Shown here piece by piece: positions 16,864-28,274 of a stretch of 64,000 nt of DNA. The position numbers and the translations under genes are program-made. This DNA comes from Pseudomonas paraglycinae (lineage in GTDB: Bacteria; Pseudomonadota; Gammaproteobacteria; Pseudomonadales; Pseudomonadaceae), in contig NZ_BQHR01000001.1 in assembly GCF_021601625.1 (NCBI RefSeq), forward strand, positions 62,001-126,000. Direction: 5' to 3'. Positions within the stretch are counted from its first letter, which is position 1. Each line of letters opens with the position of its first letter. The notes beneath the pieces are model-generated. The model did not search any database. It had not been told where the DNA came from and saw only the letters and a list, made by a program, of their open reading frames with translations.

Positions 16864-18087
16864 ATGAGCCAGACATCCTTCGCTATTCAGCAGGCCGCCG
16901 TGATCGGCGCCGGCACCATGGGCCGCGGCATCGTCATGTGCCTGGCCAACGCCGGCGTGTCGGTGCAGTGGGTCGATAACAATCCACAGATGCTCGAGCA
17001 GGCGCTGGCCACCGTGGCCGATACCTACGCGCACAACGTGCGACAGGGGCGGATCGACCAGGCAGAGGCCGATGCGCGGATCGCCCGTGTCAGTGCGGCG
17101 CCGGACTATGTGGCGATCCGCAACGTCGACCTGGTGATCGAAGCGGTGTACGAAAACCTCGAACTCAAGCAGAAGATCTTCCGCGAGCTCGATGGCGTGC
17201 TGAAGCCCGAAGCGCTGTTGGCGAGCAATACTTCGGCGCTGGACATCGACGCCATTGCCGCCGCGACACGGCGTCCGACTCAAGTGCTGGGCCTGCATTT
17301 CTTCAGCCCGGCGCACATCATGAAGTTGCTGGAAATAGTCCGTGGCGCGCAGACATCACCGGCTGTGCTTGAGGCTGCACTTGAGCTGGGCAAGCGCATG
17401 GGCAAGGTCAGTGTGGTGTCGGGCAACTGCCACGGTTTTATCGGCAACCGCATGCTCCATCCGTATGTGCTCGAAGCGCGCAAGATGTTGCTCGAAGGGG
17501 CGTATCCGCATCAGGTCGATGCGGCGTTGCAGAGTTTCGGTTTCGCCATGGGGCCGTTTCGCATGTACGACGTGGTCGGCATCGATCTCGAGTGGCGTGC
17601 TCGCGAACTGGCCGGCAAGGGGCAGGACGCGCCCGAAGTTCAGGTCGATAACCGCTTGTGCGAACAGGGTCGCTTCGGTCAGAAGTCCGGCAACGGTTAT
17701 TACCACTACGAGCCGGGCAGTCGTCAGGCCGAGCATGATCCCGAGGTCGATGCGCTGGTGATGAGCGTCAGCGAAGGGTTGGGATTTCATCGGCGGGATA
17801 TCGGCTCGGAGGAGATCCTTGAGCGGTGCCTGCTGGCGTTGGTCAACGAGGGCGCGAAGATCCTGCAGGAAGGGATTGCCGAGTCGGCGCATGACATCGA
17901 TCAGGTTTATCTGAATGGCTACGGCTTCCCGGCGGAGCGGGGCGGGCCGATGGCCTGGGCGGATGATCAGGGTCTGGCCGACATTCATAAACGGCTGCTG
18001 GCGCTGGAGGCCCGGCAGGGCGATCACTGGCGGCCGGCGCCATTGATCGGCGAGCTGGCGGCGCGAGGCAAGGGTTTTTACCTTTAG
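16864..18087 (+). CDS. 3-hydroxyacyl-CoA dehydrogenase
   Basis: This NAD-dependent enzyme oxidises 3-hydroxyacyl-CoA in beta-oxidation or related CoA pathways. Its 407 residues comprise a Rossmann domain with AVIGAGTMGRGIV (residues 12-24) and VDLVIEAVYENLELKQ, ASNTSALDI, the catalytic His-containing LGLHFFSPAHIMKLLEIV, then two 3HCDH C-terminal domains with GFIGNRML and GYGFPAERGGPMAWAD. There is no N-terminal enoyl-CoA hydratase domain, so it is the dehydrogenase half alone. A thioesterase follows 31 bases later and is probably co-transcribed. Confidence 0.9.
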   Translation: MSQTSFAIQQAAVIGAGTMGRGIVMCLANAGVSVQWVDNNPQMLEQALATVADTYAHNVRQGRIDQAEADARIARVSAAPDYVAIRNVDLVIEAVYENLELKQKIFRELDGVLKPEALLASNTSALDIDAIAAATRRPTQVLGLHFFSPAHIMKLLEIVRGAQTSPAVLEAALELGKRMGKVSVVSGNCHGFIGNRMLHPYVLEARKMLLEGAYPHQVDAALQSFGFAMGPFRMYDVVGIDLEWRARELAGKGQDAPEVQVDNRLCEQGRFGQKSGNGYYHYEPGSRQAEHDPEVDALVMSVSEGLGFHRRDIGSEEILERCLLALVNEGAKILQEGIAESAHDIDQVYLNGYGFPAERGGPMAWADDQGLADIHKRLLALEARQGDHWRPAPLIGELAARGKGFYL

Positions 18088-18118
18088 ACTGGGCAGATCA
18101 CTCCAGGAATCGACACTG

Positions 18119-18550
18119 ATGTCCAACCCGATGCCGCAACGCAGCGATTACCCGCACTTCCAGCCGATCACCACGCGCTGGCATGACAACGACGCCTACG
18201 GCCACGTCAACAACGTCACCTATTACAGCTTCTTCGACACGGCGGTGAACACTTACCTGATTCAGGTCGGAGGGCTGGATATCCATGACGGCGAGGTGGT
18301 GGGATTTGTGGTGAGTTCGTCCTGCGACTACTTCGCTTCGATCGCTTTTCCGGATCGAATCGAGATTGGCCTGCGGGTCGGCAAGCTGGGCAACAGTTCG
18401 GTGCAATACGAACTGGCGGTGTTCAAGGAAGGAGAACAGGAAGCCTGTGCCGCCGGGCGCTTCGTGCATGTATTCGTCGACCGGGCATCCAATCAGCCGG
18501 TGTCGATTCCGGCCCGATTGCGCGAAGCGCTGGAACGCCTGACGGTGTGA
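18119..18550 (+). CDS. Acyl-CoA thioesterase, 4HBT hot-dog family
   Basis: The product is 143 residues with a 4-hydroxybenzoyl-CoA thioesterase-type hot-dog fold. The active-site segment TRWHDNDAYGHVNNVTYYSF carries the conserved Asp. Such enzymes release CoA from acyl-CoA. It follows the 3-hydroxyacyl-CoA dehydrogenase closely, suggesting the two act on the same acyl-CoA pool; the substrate is not readable. Confidence 0.88.
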   Translation: MSNPMPQRSDYPHFQPITTRWHDNDAYGHVNNVTYYSFFDTAVNTYLIQVGGLDIHDGEVVGFVVSSSCDYFASIAFPDRIEIGLRVGKLGNSSVQYELAVFKEGEQEACAAGRFVHVFVDRASNQPVSIPARLREALERLTV

Positions 18551-18554
18551 CGGA

Positions 18555-18586
18555 CAAAAAAAATCGCAGCCCGGGGGAGCTGCGAT
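18555..18586 (-). terminator. Terminator of the glycine-zipper gene
   Basis: On the minus strand ATCGCAGC, loop, GCTGCGAT is followed by a run of eight T. It lies 30 bases past the stop of the minus-strand gene at 18616 and right beside the thioesterase stop. Confidence 0.85.
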
Positions 18587-18615
18587 CTGGGGGTATCAGC
18601 TAACGAGGCCAGGCC

Positions 18616-19095
18616 TCAGTCGCGATAGTAGCGGTGGTGCTTGCGATGGCCATAGGCATGGCCACGACCTGGGTGACGGTCACGGTAGTAGCGACGATCA
18701 TCATGGCGACGATCGTAATGACGATCATCGTCATCGCTCTTGTTGCCCATGTAGTTGCCCAGCGCGCCACCCGCGCCGCCGCCGGCTGCTGCGCCGATCA
18801 GGCTGCCGGTGGTGCCGCCCATGCTGCGGCCGACCACGTTGCCGCCGGCTGCGCCCAGCGCACCGCCGATGGCTGCTTCGCCACGGCTGCGCTTGTCGGC
18901 GCCCACCGCACTACCACCCGCGCCGCCCAGGGCTGCGCCAATGGTTGAACCTGTACTGCCGCCTAACGATTGACCGACGACCGAGCCAAGAACCCCGCCC
19001 AATGCGCCGCCCACACCTGCTTCGGTGGTGCCTCCGGCAGAAGCGAAGCCACTGACCAGGCCAAGGGACAACAAGAGAATCGAGGAGAACTTCAT
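18616..19095 (-). CDS. Glycine-zipper exported protein
   Basis: The product is 159 residues. A signal peptide (MKFSSILLLSLGLVSGFASA) is followed by three or more glycine-zipper blocks of the form GGxxGxxxG (for example GALGGVLGSVVGQSLGG and GALGAAGGNVVGRSMGG). The tail, about residues 120-159, is very rich in Asp, Arg, His and Tyr (DDDDRHYDRRHDDRRYYRDR). Glycine-zipper proteins sit in or at the outer membrane. The His/Asp-rich tail could bind metals, but that is a guess. It is a single gene with its own terminator. Confidence 0.75.
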   Translation of the reverse strand: MKFSSILLLSLGLVSGFASAGGTTEAGVGGALGGVLGSVVGQSLGGSTGSTIGAALGGAGGSAVGADKRSRGEAAIGGALGAAGGNVVGRSMGGTTGSLIGAAAGGGAGGALGNYMGNKSDDDDRHYDRRHDDRRYYRDRHPGRGHAYGHRKHHRYYRD

Positions 19096-19253
19096 AGAGG
19101 AGCCTCAAAGGGATGACGGCGCGATCCTGAGGCTCTGGAATGGGCGTGACAATCGAAATCCGACGAATAGCACGACCTGTATACAATTCTGCAAGTTGCT
19201 GATTTTTGGGCGGAACTTAACGGTTTTTCGCCGGTCTTTATCTACTTCGGACA

Positions 19254-19282
19254 GGCCGCTTTGATCACAAAGCGGCCTTTTT
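19254..19282 (+). terminator. Orphan terminator, possible 3' end of a small RNA
   Basis: GGCCGCTTTG, loop ATCA, CAAAGCGGCC is followed by TTTTTT on the plus strand. No plus-strand gene lies upstream: the nearest sequence is the promoter region of the minus-strand glycine-zipper gene. TATACAAT near 19178-19185 could be a -10 for a roughly 100-base transcript, but no clear -35 is visible. Confidence 0.6.
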
Positions 19283-19351
19283 TGTGGGCGTTTGAAAAGT
19301 GTCGGCGAGATCTATCGAGTCTGACTTTCGGACGCGGAGCGTTCTTGGCTG

Positions 19352-19376
19352 CGCTCCCACGCAGAGCGTGGGAGCG
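19352..19376. repeat. Short REP-like palindrome
   Basis: CGCTCCCACGC and GCGTGGGAGCG form a perfect 11-base inverted repeat with 3 bases between, directly after the stop of the molybdoenzyme gene. The CTCCCAC/GTGGGAG core is shared with the repeat at 24141-24205. Confidence 0.7.
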
Positions 19377-19383
19377 ATCAGAA

Positions 19384-21728
<2,345 letters not shown>

Positions 21729-21732
<4 letters not shown>

Positions 21733-22568
21733 GGGTGTTTCTCCATTTCTGGGCTATACACCCGCGGCGCGTTCTTTTGCGGCAGGTGGATGAGATTGAG
21801 GTTGTGGCGTCGGGCCCATTGCACGGCGAGGCCGGTGGGCGCGGACAGGCTGACCAGGGTCTGAATCCCGGCCCGCAGGACTTTCTGGATCAATTCGAGG
21901 CTGCAACGGCTGGTGACAATTGCCAGGCCGCCGGCTGTGGATATCTTTTGCCGGATCAGACCGCCAATCAGCTTGTCGAGGGCGTTGTGCCGGCCGATGT
22001 CTTCGCGGCCCAGCAGCAATTCACCGCTGGCGTTCATGAACACCGCCGCGTGCACCGCACCGCAATGCTGGCCGAGCGGCTGAAAAGCGCCGATGTGCTG
22101 GCGCAGACCGTCGAGCCATTCGATGGGCGGCAAGGGGGCGCCGGGTAAAACCTTGAGGTCAGGCAGCGCCTGCTCTACCGCTTCCACGCCGCACAACCCG
22201 CAACCGCTGGTGCCGGCCAGTTGCCGACGCTGCTGTTTGAGGTTCCAGAAAGCGCGGTTGGCGATGGTCACTTGCGCGTATTGCGCCGAGCCCGAGCCGG
22301 TCAGTTGCAGGTCGTAGATGTCCGAGGCGTCTTCGATGATGCCGCTGCCGAGGCTGAAACCGACGATGAAGTCTTCAAGGTCGGTCGGCGTCACCAGCAT
22401 CACGGCCTGACTGATGCCGTTGTAGGCAATCGCCAACGCGACTTCTTCGGCCAGCGCGGTGCTGGCCGATTCCGCGAGGGGGAGATCGCTGTAGCTGTAG
22501 GTCTGACTGGCGGCTGGCGCGGGCGTTTCGAGAGCAGGCGCCGCGCAGGCCGGGCGCTTGGCGTTCAT
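21729..22568 (-). CDS. fdhD: FdhD, sulfurtransferase for formate dehydrogenase-type enzymes
   Basis: FdhD passes sulfur to the molybdenum cofactor of formate dehydrogenases. The product is 279 residues, the family size. The catalytic Cys loop is in GTSGCGLCGVEA, and further motifs are GREDIGRHNALDKLIGG and VTSRCSLELIQKVLRAG, typical of the C-terminal FdhD fold. It lies directly upstream of, and coupled to, the YdeP-like enzyme, which is therefore its likely client. Confidence 0.94.
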
Positions 22569-22660
22569 GGCATCACCGACGGATTGATCAACGTTAAGAC
22601 TAGGCGCGGCAAGATGTCGCGTCTAATCGCTAGTGTCGATCCTTCGATAGATTCCGTCGA

Positions 22661-23548
22661 TCAAGCCTCCGCTGGTGATTTTTGATAGAGCGCGAAACAG
22701 GCCTCGGCCAACGCCGATCGTGGGGCGCCGCGACGCATGATCAGCCCTAGTCGGGCAAGGGTCTGGGCGTTTTCGATGGGTTGCAGGCGCAGGTTATCCG
22801 TGAGGTTTTCCAGGCCGCCATCGAGTGGCATCACCGCGCAGCACAGCCCGCCGTGCACCGCTTGCAACAATTGGTGAACGGCGTCGGTTTGCAGCAATGG
22901 CTGTGGGGTCAGGCCGCGACTGTGGAAGTTATGGTCGATGGACTGGCGAAAGTGCATGCCACTGGTGAGCATGCCCAGGGGCAGTTCGATCAGTGATTCC
23001 CAACTCAGCGGCGCTTCGCCAAAGCTGAAGAACCGCTGGTCGTAGAGCAGGCCCATCTGCGTTTCACTGAACGCCAGGGATTCAAACCGCTCGCCGTCGA
23101 GGCGGTCCAGGTAGGACACGCCAATGTCGATGCGGTTGTTCGCCAGTTGCTCCAGAACCTGTTCGGAGCTCAGCGAGGACAGCTCGAAGCGCAGGTTCGG
23201 GTGTTGCGCGTGCAGGCGCTGCATCAACGGCAGCGCATCGAAACTCGACAACGGCACCACGCCCAGCCGCAGGGTGCCGATCAGATTGCCGCGACAGGCC
23301 GCCGCTTCCGCCTGCAAGCCGTCGTAGGCCGCCAGTACCGTGCGCGCCCAGGCCAGCACCCGTTCGCCCGGCGCGGTAAAGCCTTCGAAACGCTGGCCAC
23401 GGTTGACCAATGGCAGGTCGAGTTCTTCTTCGAGGCTGCGCAGGCGCATCGACAGGGTCGGCTGGGTGATGTGGCAGCGGGCGGCGGCCTGGCCGAAATG
23501 GCGGGTTTCGTCGAGGGCGATGAGGAATTTCAGCTGCTTGATGTCCAT
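22661..23548 (-). CDS. LysR-family transcriptional regulator
   Basis: The product is 295 residues. The N-terminal helix-turn-helix is clear ([20 protein letters not shown], then [20 protein letters not shown]), and the rest is the effector-binding domain with [18 protein letters not shown]. It lies 92 bases upstream of fdhD on the same strand and diverges from the BON/LysM gene. LysR regulators often control adjacent or divergent genes, so either neighbour could be a target; nothing identifies the ligand. Confidence 0.9.
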   Translation of the reverse strand: MDIKQLKFLIALDETRHFGQAAARCHITQPTLSMRLRSLEEELDLPLVNRGQRFEGFTAPGERVLAWARTVLAAYDGLQAEAAACRGNLIGTLRLGVVPLSSFDALPLMQRLHAQHPNLRFELSSLSSEQVLEQLANNRIDIGVSYLDRLDGERFESLAFSETQMGLLYDQRFFSFGEAPLSWESLIELPLGMLTSGMHFRQSIDHNFHSRGLTPQPLLQTDAVHQLLQAVHGGLCCAVMPLDGGLENLTDNLRLQPIENAQTLARLGLIMRRGAPRSALAEACFALYQKSPAEA

Positions 23549-23685
23549 CTTCGCTCCGGGGCGCTGGCAAGGGTGGGCGATTCTACCGCTTGCGCGGGGG
23601 CAGGGTCATTGGTCGGGCCGCAACCGGGTTTGTCCAGGGTGGTCTAGGCTTGGGCGTCTGGAACTTAAATCAAGGAGTGTGCGCG

Positions 23686-24126
23686 ATGAGTCTTTTGAGC
23701 TTTGTGAAAGAGGCCGGTGAGAAGTTGCTAGACCTGTTGACCCCTGGCAACGCCAATGCCAGCGAGCAATTGAAGGAGCACATCAGCAAGGTCGGGTTGG
23801 GTAACCCGAATGTTCAGGCGACCGTGGACGGTGACAAGGTGACGGTCACCGGTGAAGTGGCGAGCCAGGAAGAGAAAGAGAAGATTCTTCTGGCAGTGGG
23901 CAACATTGCCGGTGTCGGCAGCGTCGATGACCAGATCACCGTGACCGGGCCGGTTGTGGCGGCGGCGCGTTTTGTGGTCGTGAAGAAGGGCGACACCCTC
24001 AGCGCAATTTCCCTGGCGGTGTATGGCAACGCCAACCAGTACAACAAGATCTTCGAGGCCAACAAGCCACTGCTGTCACACCCGGACAAGATTTATCCGG
24101 GGCAGACGCTGCGTATTCCCGAGTAA
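23686..24126 (+). CDS. kbp: BON-LysM protein (Kbp/YgaU-like potassium-binding protein)
   Basis: The product is 146 residues. A BON domain covers about residues 20-85 ([30 protein letters not shown]) and a LysM domain the last 50 ([32 protein letters not shown]). E. coli Kbp (YgaU) has the same two-domain layout and senses cytoplasmic K+. There is no signal peptide, which agrees with Kbp. The start is the ATG at 23686, with AAGGAG 9 bases upstream. A perfect REP palindrome follows the stop. Confidence 0.88.
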   Translation: MSLLSFVKEAGEKLLDLLTPGNANASEQLKEHISKVGLGNPNVQATVDGDKVTVTGEVASQEEKEKILLAVGNIAGVGSVDDQITVTGPVVAAARFVVVKKGDTLSAISLAVYGNANQYNKIFEANKPLLSHPDKIYPGQTLRIPE

Positions 24127-24140
24127 CCGCAGATACCGCT

Positions 24141-24205
24141 ATCGCGAGCAGGCTCGCTCCCACATTGGAATGCATTTCAGTTGTGGGAGCGAGCCTGCTC
24201 GCGAT
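24141..24205. repeat. Perfect REP palindrome
   Basis: Two 23-base arms, beginning ATCGCGAGCAGGCTCGCTCC and its exact complement, flank a 19-base spacer. GCGAGCxxGCTCGC with GTGGGAGC is the typical REP of the P. fluorescens group. It lies between two convergent genes, where it may block readthrough. Confidence 0.9.
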
Positions 24206-24219
24206 GGGGACGATGCGGT

Positions 24220-24882
24220 CTACAGGCCCGCAATCAAATCCCGATAATCCTCGACCGCCGCAAACTCCCCGGTGTCCTTCGGCCCTTTGCGGCTGTCCGG
24301 CTCTTTCACGGCCAACAGATGCGCCACGCCGAAATTCCGTGCACTGCGCAGGATCGGCAAGGTGTCGTCGATGAACAGACTACGCGCCGGGTCGAAGTCG
24401 ATGTCGGTCTGTAACGCGTCCCAGAATTGCGGGTTCTCCTTGGGAAAGCCGTAGTCGTGGGAGCTGATCAGCCGTTCAAAGTATGGCGCCAGTTCGATTC
24501 GTTCCAGTTTCAGCGACAGTGAATCGCGGTGCGCGTTGGTGATCATCACCACGCGTTTGCCGGCTCGTTTGATCGCTTCCAGAAAGGTGTCGGCGTCCGG
24601 GCGCAGGGCGATCAGGTGGGCGGTTTCCAGTTTCAGTTCACGCACCGACAGCTTCAGTTCCGCGCTCCAGAAGTCCAGGCAGTACCACTGCAACTGACCG
24701 GCATGGCGCTCGAACAGCGGCTGCAATTCCATTTCCGCCATGGCCCGGCTCACGCCGTGCAGTTCGGCGTAGCGCTGCGGCAGGTGTTCCAGCCAGAAGT
24801 GGTTGTCGAAGTGCAGGTCCAGCAATGTGCCGTCCATGTCGAGCAGAACGGTATCGATGTCGGACCACGGTAATGAAGGCAT
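24220..24882 (-). CDS. yrfG: YrfG, HAD-family GMP/IMP nucleotidase
   Basis: The product is 220 residues of the haloacid dehalogenase superfamily. Motif I is LLDMDGTLLDLHFDNHFW with the nucleophile Asp, motif II VVMITNAHRDS, and motif IV SLFIDDTLPILRSARNFG. The segment after motif I and the HFWLEHLPQRYAE helix match YrfG, a purine nucleotidase with preference for GMP and IMP. It is divergent from nudE, its usual neighbour in gammaproteobacteria, which strengthens the call. Confidence 0.88.
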   Translation of the reverse strand: MPSLPWSDIDTVLLDMDGTLLDLHFDNHFWLEHLPQRYAELHGVSRAMAEMELQPLFERHAGQLQWYCLDFWSAELKLSVRELKLETAHLIALRPDADTFLEAIKRAGKRVVMITNAHRDSLSLKLERIELAPYFERLISSHDYGFPKENPQFWDALQTDIDFDPARSLFIDDTLPILRSARNFGVAHLLAVKEPDSRKGPKDTGEFAAVEDYRDLIAGL

Positions 24883-24970
24883 GGCAACGTCTCGAACGGT
24901 AGAAAGATATCCGACGCAAACAATCGGAAAAGCCGCGTTATAGTAGCGCGTTCACGCCAAGGAGCTTTGC

Positions 24971-25537
24971 ATGCGCCAGAAACCCACCGTACTCGCCCGC
25001 GAGATCGTCGCCACCAGCCGGCTGTTCTGCGTCGAAGAGCTGAAGCTGCGTTTCTCCAACGGCGTGGAACGCACCTACGAGCGGCTGGTCGGCAAGGGCG
25101 CCGGCTATGGCGCGGTCATGATCGTGGCGATGCTCGATGCCGAGCACGCCGTGCTGGTCGAGGAATACTGCGGCGGCACCGACGAATATGAACTGTCGCT
25201 GCCCAAAGGCCTGATCGAACCCGGCGAAGACGTGCTGGCTGCCGCCGAACGCGAACTCAAGGAAGAAGCCGGTTATGGCGCGCGACAACTGGAGCATCTG
25301 ACCGAGCTGTCGTTGTCCCCCGGTTACATGAGCCAGAAAATTCAGGTGGTGCTGGCCACCGATTTGTACGAAGAGCGCCTCGAAGGCGATGAGCCCGAGC
25401 CGATGCGTGTGGACAAGGTCAACCTGCGGGAACTGTCGGCGCTGGCGCAGAATCCGAATTTCAGTGAGGGCCGCGCCCTGGCGGCGTTATACCTGACCCG
25501 CGACCTGCTTACCCAGCGCGGATTTTTTCAGGCATGA
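24971..25537 (+). CDS. nudE: NudE, ADP-compound Nudix hydrolase
   Basis: NudE hydrolyses ADP-ribose, NADH and diadenosine polyphosphates. The product is 188 residues. The Nudix box is complete: GLIEPGEDVLAAAERELKEE followed by AGYGA, matching GX5EX7REUXEEXGU. The start MRQKPTVLAREIVATSRLFC follows AAGGAGC. It overlaps the downstream cysQ start by 4 bases, so the two form an operon. Confidence 0.94.
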   Translation: MRQKPTVLAREIVATSRLFCVEELKLRFSNGVERTYERLVGKGAGYGAVMIVAMLDAEHAVLVEEYCGGTDEYELSLPKGLIEPGEDVLAAAERELKEEAGYGARQLEHLTELSLSPGYMSQKIQVVLATDLYEERLEGDEPEPMRVDKVNLRELSALAQNPNFSEGRALAALYLTRDLLTQRGFFQA

Positions 25538-26376
25538 GTGAGATATCGATGAATTTTCCCCATCCGTTGATGGCGCCGGTGGTCGAGCTGGCACTGCGGG
25601 CCGGCGAGGCGATCCTGCCGTTCTGGCGTGCCGGTGTGGCCGTCACCGCCAAGTCCGATGATTCGCCGGTGACGGCGGCGGACATGGCCGCGCATCACGT
25701 GATCGTGGCCGGCCTGACAGCGCTGGATCCGAGCATTCCGGTGCTGTCCGAAGAGGACGCCAACATCCCGCAAAGCGTGCGCGCGAGCTGGCAGCGCTGG
25801 TGGCTGGTGGATCCGCTGGATGGCACCAAGGAGTTCATCAGCGGCAGCGAAGAGTTCACCGTCAACATCGCGCTGATCGAGAACGGCCGGGTGGTGTTCG
25901 GTGTGGTGACGATGCCGACCAACGGTCGCTTCTACGTCGGCGGAGCCGGGCTTGGTGCCTGGCGCGGCGACACGGGCGGCACGCCAGTGGCAATTCAGGT
26001 TCGTGACGTGCCGGGACCTGGCGAAGCGTTTACCGTGGTTGCCAGCCGCCGTCATTCGAGCCCGGAGCAGGAACGCTTGCTCGCCGGATTGAGTGCCAGC
26101 CTTGGAGAGTTGCAACTGGCCAACATCGGCAGTTCGCTGAAGTTCTGTCTGCTGGCCGAAGGTGCTGCCGATTGCTACCCGCGTCTGGCGCCGACTTCGC
26201 AGTGGGACACTGCAGCGGCGCAGGGCGTTCTGGAAGGGGCGGGCGGTGAAGTGCTCGATCTGAGTGGCGCAGCGTTCTGTTATCCAGCTCGGGAGTCTTT
26301 GTTGAACAGTTTCTTCCTGGCGTTGCCGGCGAAAGCAGCATGGCGGGCGAAGCTGCTCGAACTCGCCCGCTCGTAA
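25534..26376 (+). CDS. cysQ: CysQ, 3'(2'),5'-bisphosphate nucleotidase
   Basis: CysQ removes the 3' phosphate from PAP, the by-product of sulfate activation. It belongs to the Li+-sensitive inositol monophosphatase family. Visible motifs are DDSPVTAADMAAHHVI, VLSEED, the metal-binding WLVDPLDGTKEFISG, and the C-terminal TSQWDTAAAQGVLEGAGG. The frame opens with an ATG overlapping the nudE stop; a second ATG at 25549 gives MNFPHPLMAPVVEL and may be the true start. Length 280 or 275 residues. Confidence 0.93.
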   Translation: MSEISMNFPHPLMAPVVELALRAGEAILPFWRAGVAVTAKSDDSPVTAADMAAHHVIVAGLTALDPSIPVLSEEDANIPQSVRASWQRWWLVDPLDGTKEFISGSEEFTVNIALIENGRVVFGVVTMPTNGRFYVGGAGLGAWRGDTGGTPVAIQVRDVPGPGEAFTVVASRRHSSPEQERLLAGLSASLGELQLANIGSSLKFCLLAEGAADCYPRLAPTSQWDTAAAQGVLEGAGGEVLDLSGAAFCYPARESLLNSFFLALPAKAAWRAKLLELARS

Positions 26377-26389
26377 GCGCGCTCAGTCT

Positions 26390-26845
26390 TCAGCGGTGCA
26401 GGACGTACTGCCCGCTGAAGGTCACTGCATCCTCATCGCTACCGGCATTGATGACCCGCGTATGCAGAGTCAATCGCGCCCGTCCGTAACGCTGATACAT
26501 CGCCAGAAATTTCTTCCACTGCGTTGCACTCGGTGACGGGCAGATCGCAATGGCATCGCCGGTCACAGGCAGTGGATAACTGATCTGTCCTTCCTGAATC
26601 ACGATGTGCCCGTCTTCGATGCCTTCTTCTTTCAAACGCAAGTGCAGCCAGCCCCAGCCGGCCAGCACCGCGCCGCAATACAGGCTGCCACCGAACATGG
26701 TGCTCTTGTGATTGACGTTGGCGTCCAGCGGCAGATGCAGGCGCAGTTGCTGTTCCTGCCAGTCGAGCACCTCGAGGCCCATGTCCCGGGTCAGCGGGAT
26801 ATCGTGGTGAAGGACCGATTCCAGATAACGACTGTCGTGCTTCAT
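26390..26845 (-). CDS. YiiD-type hot-dog thioesterase-like protein
   Basis: The product is 151 residues and corresponds to the putative thioesterase domain found at the C-terminus of YiiD. It starts with a helix (HHDIPLTRDMGLEVLDWQEQ), followed by LPLDANVNHKSTMFGGSLYC, which carries the hot-dog core with the Asn-His positions. The biological substrate is unknown. It converges on cysQ with 13 bases between stops, and no terminator is obvious there. Confidence 0.78.
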   Translation of the reverse strand: MKHDSRYLESVLHHDIPLTRDMGLEVLDWQEQQLRLHLPLDANVNHKSTMFGGSLYCGAVLAGWGWLHLRLKEEGIEDGHIVIQEGQISYPLPVTGDAIAICPSPSATQWKKFLAMYQRYGRARLTLHTRVINAGSDEDAVTFSGQYVLHR

Positions 26846-26885
26846 GCCCGGACCTCTTGCGGCAGAAAAGTGAATTGAGCGTGCT

Positions 26886-28274
26886 TCATTCGGATTCGTC
26901 GGAATGGCCGCCGCTGCCAGCGAAATTCAGACCGTGCTTGCGCAGTTTGTCGTGCAGGGTCTTGCGCGGAATGCCCAGGGCTTCGGCGAGACTGCGCACG
27001 GAACTGTGAGAACGGGCCAGTTCGGCGGCGATCAGGGATTTCTCGAAGTTTTCCACTTGCTCGCTGAGCCCGCCCGCCGTGATTTCGACGGTGGTGCCGG
27101 GGCTGCCATCGGGCTGTGTGTTGTCCAGTGCCAGTTCCAGGCCGAGGGCAAAACGCTCCGCCGCGTTCTGCAATTCCCGCACGTTGCCCGGCCATGAGTG
27201 CCGCAGCAGCAACGCCCGTTGCGCCGGTTGCAGTTCATGCGGTGGCAGACCATGGCGGGCGCTGGCTTCGTCGGCGTAATGCTGGAACAGCATCAACGCG
27301 TCTTCGCCCCGTTCACGCAGTGGTGGAATGCGCAGCGGCGCCACATTGAGGCGGTAATACAAGTCCGCCCGGAATCGCCCCTGATCCGCGGCCTGGCGCA
27401 GGTCTTCCTTGGTGGCGGCGATGACGCGGATGTCCAGCGGGATCAACTGATTGCCGCCCAGACGCTCGACCACGCGCTCCTGCAGCATGCGCAGCAGTTT
27501 GACCTGCACATCCATGCTCATGCTCTCGATTTCGTCGAGGAACAGCGTGCCGCCATTGGCGAATTCGAACTTGCCGATCCGGCGCTTTTGCGCACCGGTG
27601 AAGGCGCCGGGTTCATGGCCGAACAATTCGCTTTCGACCACCGACTCGGCCAACGCCCCGGCGTTGATCGCCACAAACGGGCCGTTACGCCGACTCGACA
27701 GATCATGCAGGGCGCGGGCGACGACTTCCTTGCCGGCGCCGGTTTCGCCGAGGATCAGCACGTCGGCTTTGGTCGCCGCCAGCGCGCCGATCTGCTCGCG
27801 CAGGCGTGACATCGGCGCGGACTGGCCGACCAGCCGCGCGCTCAGTTCGTTGCGATCACTCAGGGCCATGCGCAGGCTGCGGTTGTCCAGCACCAGACGC
27901 CGCAGGGCCAGGGCGCGGCGCACGCTGTCGAGCAGGGCGTCGCTGGCGAAAGGTTTTTCCAGAAAGTCATAGGCACCGGCGCGCATGGCCTGCACGGCCA
28001 GTGGCACGTCGCCGTGGCCGGTGATCAGCAGCACCGGCAGCTCGGGATCCTGAGCGTGAAGTTCATGGAGCAACTCAAGACCATCCATGCCAGGCATACG
28101 AATGTCGCTGACCACCACGCCCGGCCAGTCGCGCTCCAGTTGCGCGGCCAGGCCCTTGGCTTCGGACAGCGGGAGAATTTTCAGGCCGGCCAGATCCAGA
28201 GTCTGGCCCAAGGCCTGACGCAGGTGCGGATCGTCGTCGATCAGCACCACCTGAATGCGGTTGTCGATGGTCAT
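26886..28274 (-). CDS. dctD: DctD-like sigma-54 response regulator for C4-dicarboxylates
   Basis: The product is 462 residues with three domains: a receiver with Asp57 in VVVSDIRMPGMDG, an AAA+ sigma-54 activation domain with Walker A GETGAGKE (177-184), GAFTGA (224-229) and LDEIESMSMDVQVKLLRMLQ, and a Fis-type helix-turn-helix at the C-terminus (VRSLAEALGIPRKTLHDKLR). The kinase gene upstream overlaps it by 4 bases. It should activate sigma-54 promoters of dicarboxylate uptake genes (dctA or dctPQM), none of which lies in this window. Confidence 0.9.
   Translation of the reverse strand: MTIDNRIQVVLIDDDPHLRQALGQTLDLAGLKILPLSEAKGLAAQLERDWPGVVVSDIRMPGMDGLELLHELHAQDPELPVLLITGHGDVPLAVQAMRAGAYDFLEKPFASDALLDSVRRALALRRLVLDNRSLRMALSDRNELSARLVGQSAPMSRLREQIGALAATKADVLILGETGAGKEVVARALHDLSSRRNGPFVAINAGALAESVVESELFGHEPGAFTGAQKRRIGKFEFANGGTLFLDEIESMSMDVQVKLLRMLQERVVERLGGNQLIPLDIRVIAATKEDLRQAADQGRFRADLYYRLNVAPLRIPPLRERGEDALMLFQHYADEASARHGLPPHELQPAQRALLLRHSWPGNVRELQNAAERFALGLELALDNTQPDGSPGTTVEITAGGLSEQVENFEKSLIAAELARSHSSVRSLAEALGIPRKTLHDKLRKHGLNFAGSGGHSDESE

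Noticed and set aside
24141-24205. Possible CRISPR repeat or attachment site
   Set aside because: It is a single perfect palindrome of Pseudomonas REP type with no spacers, integrase or array.
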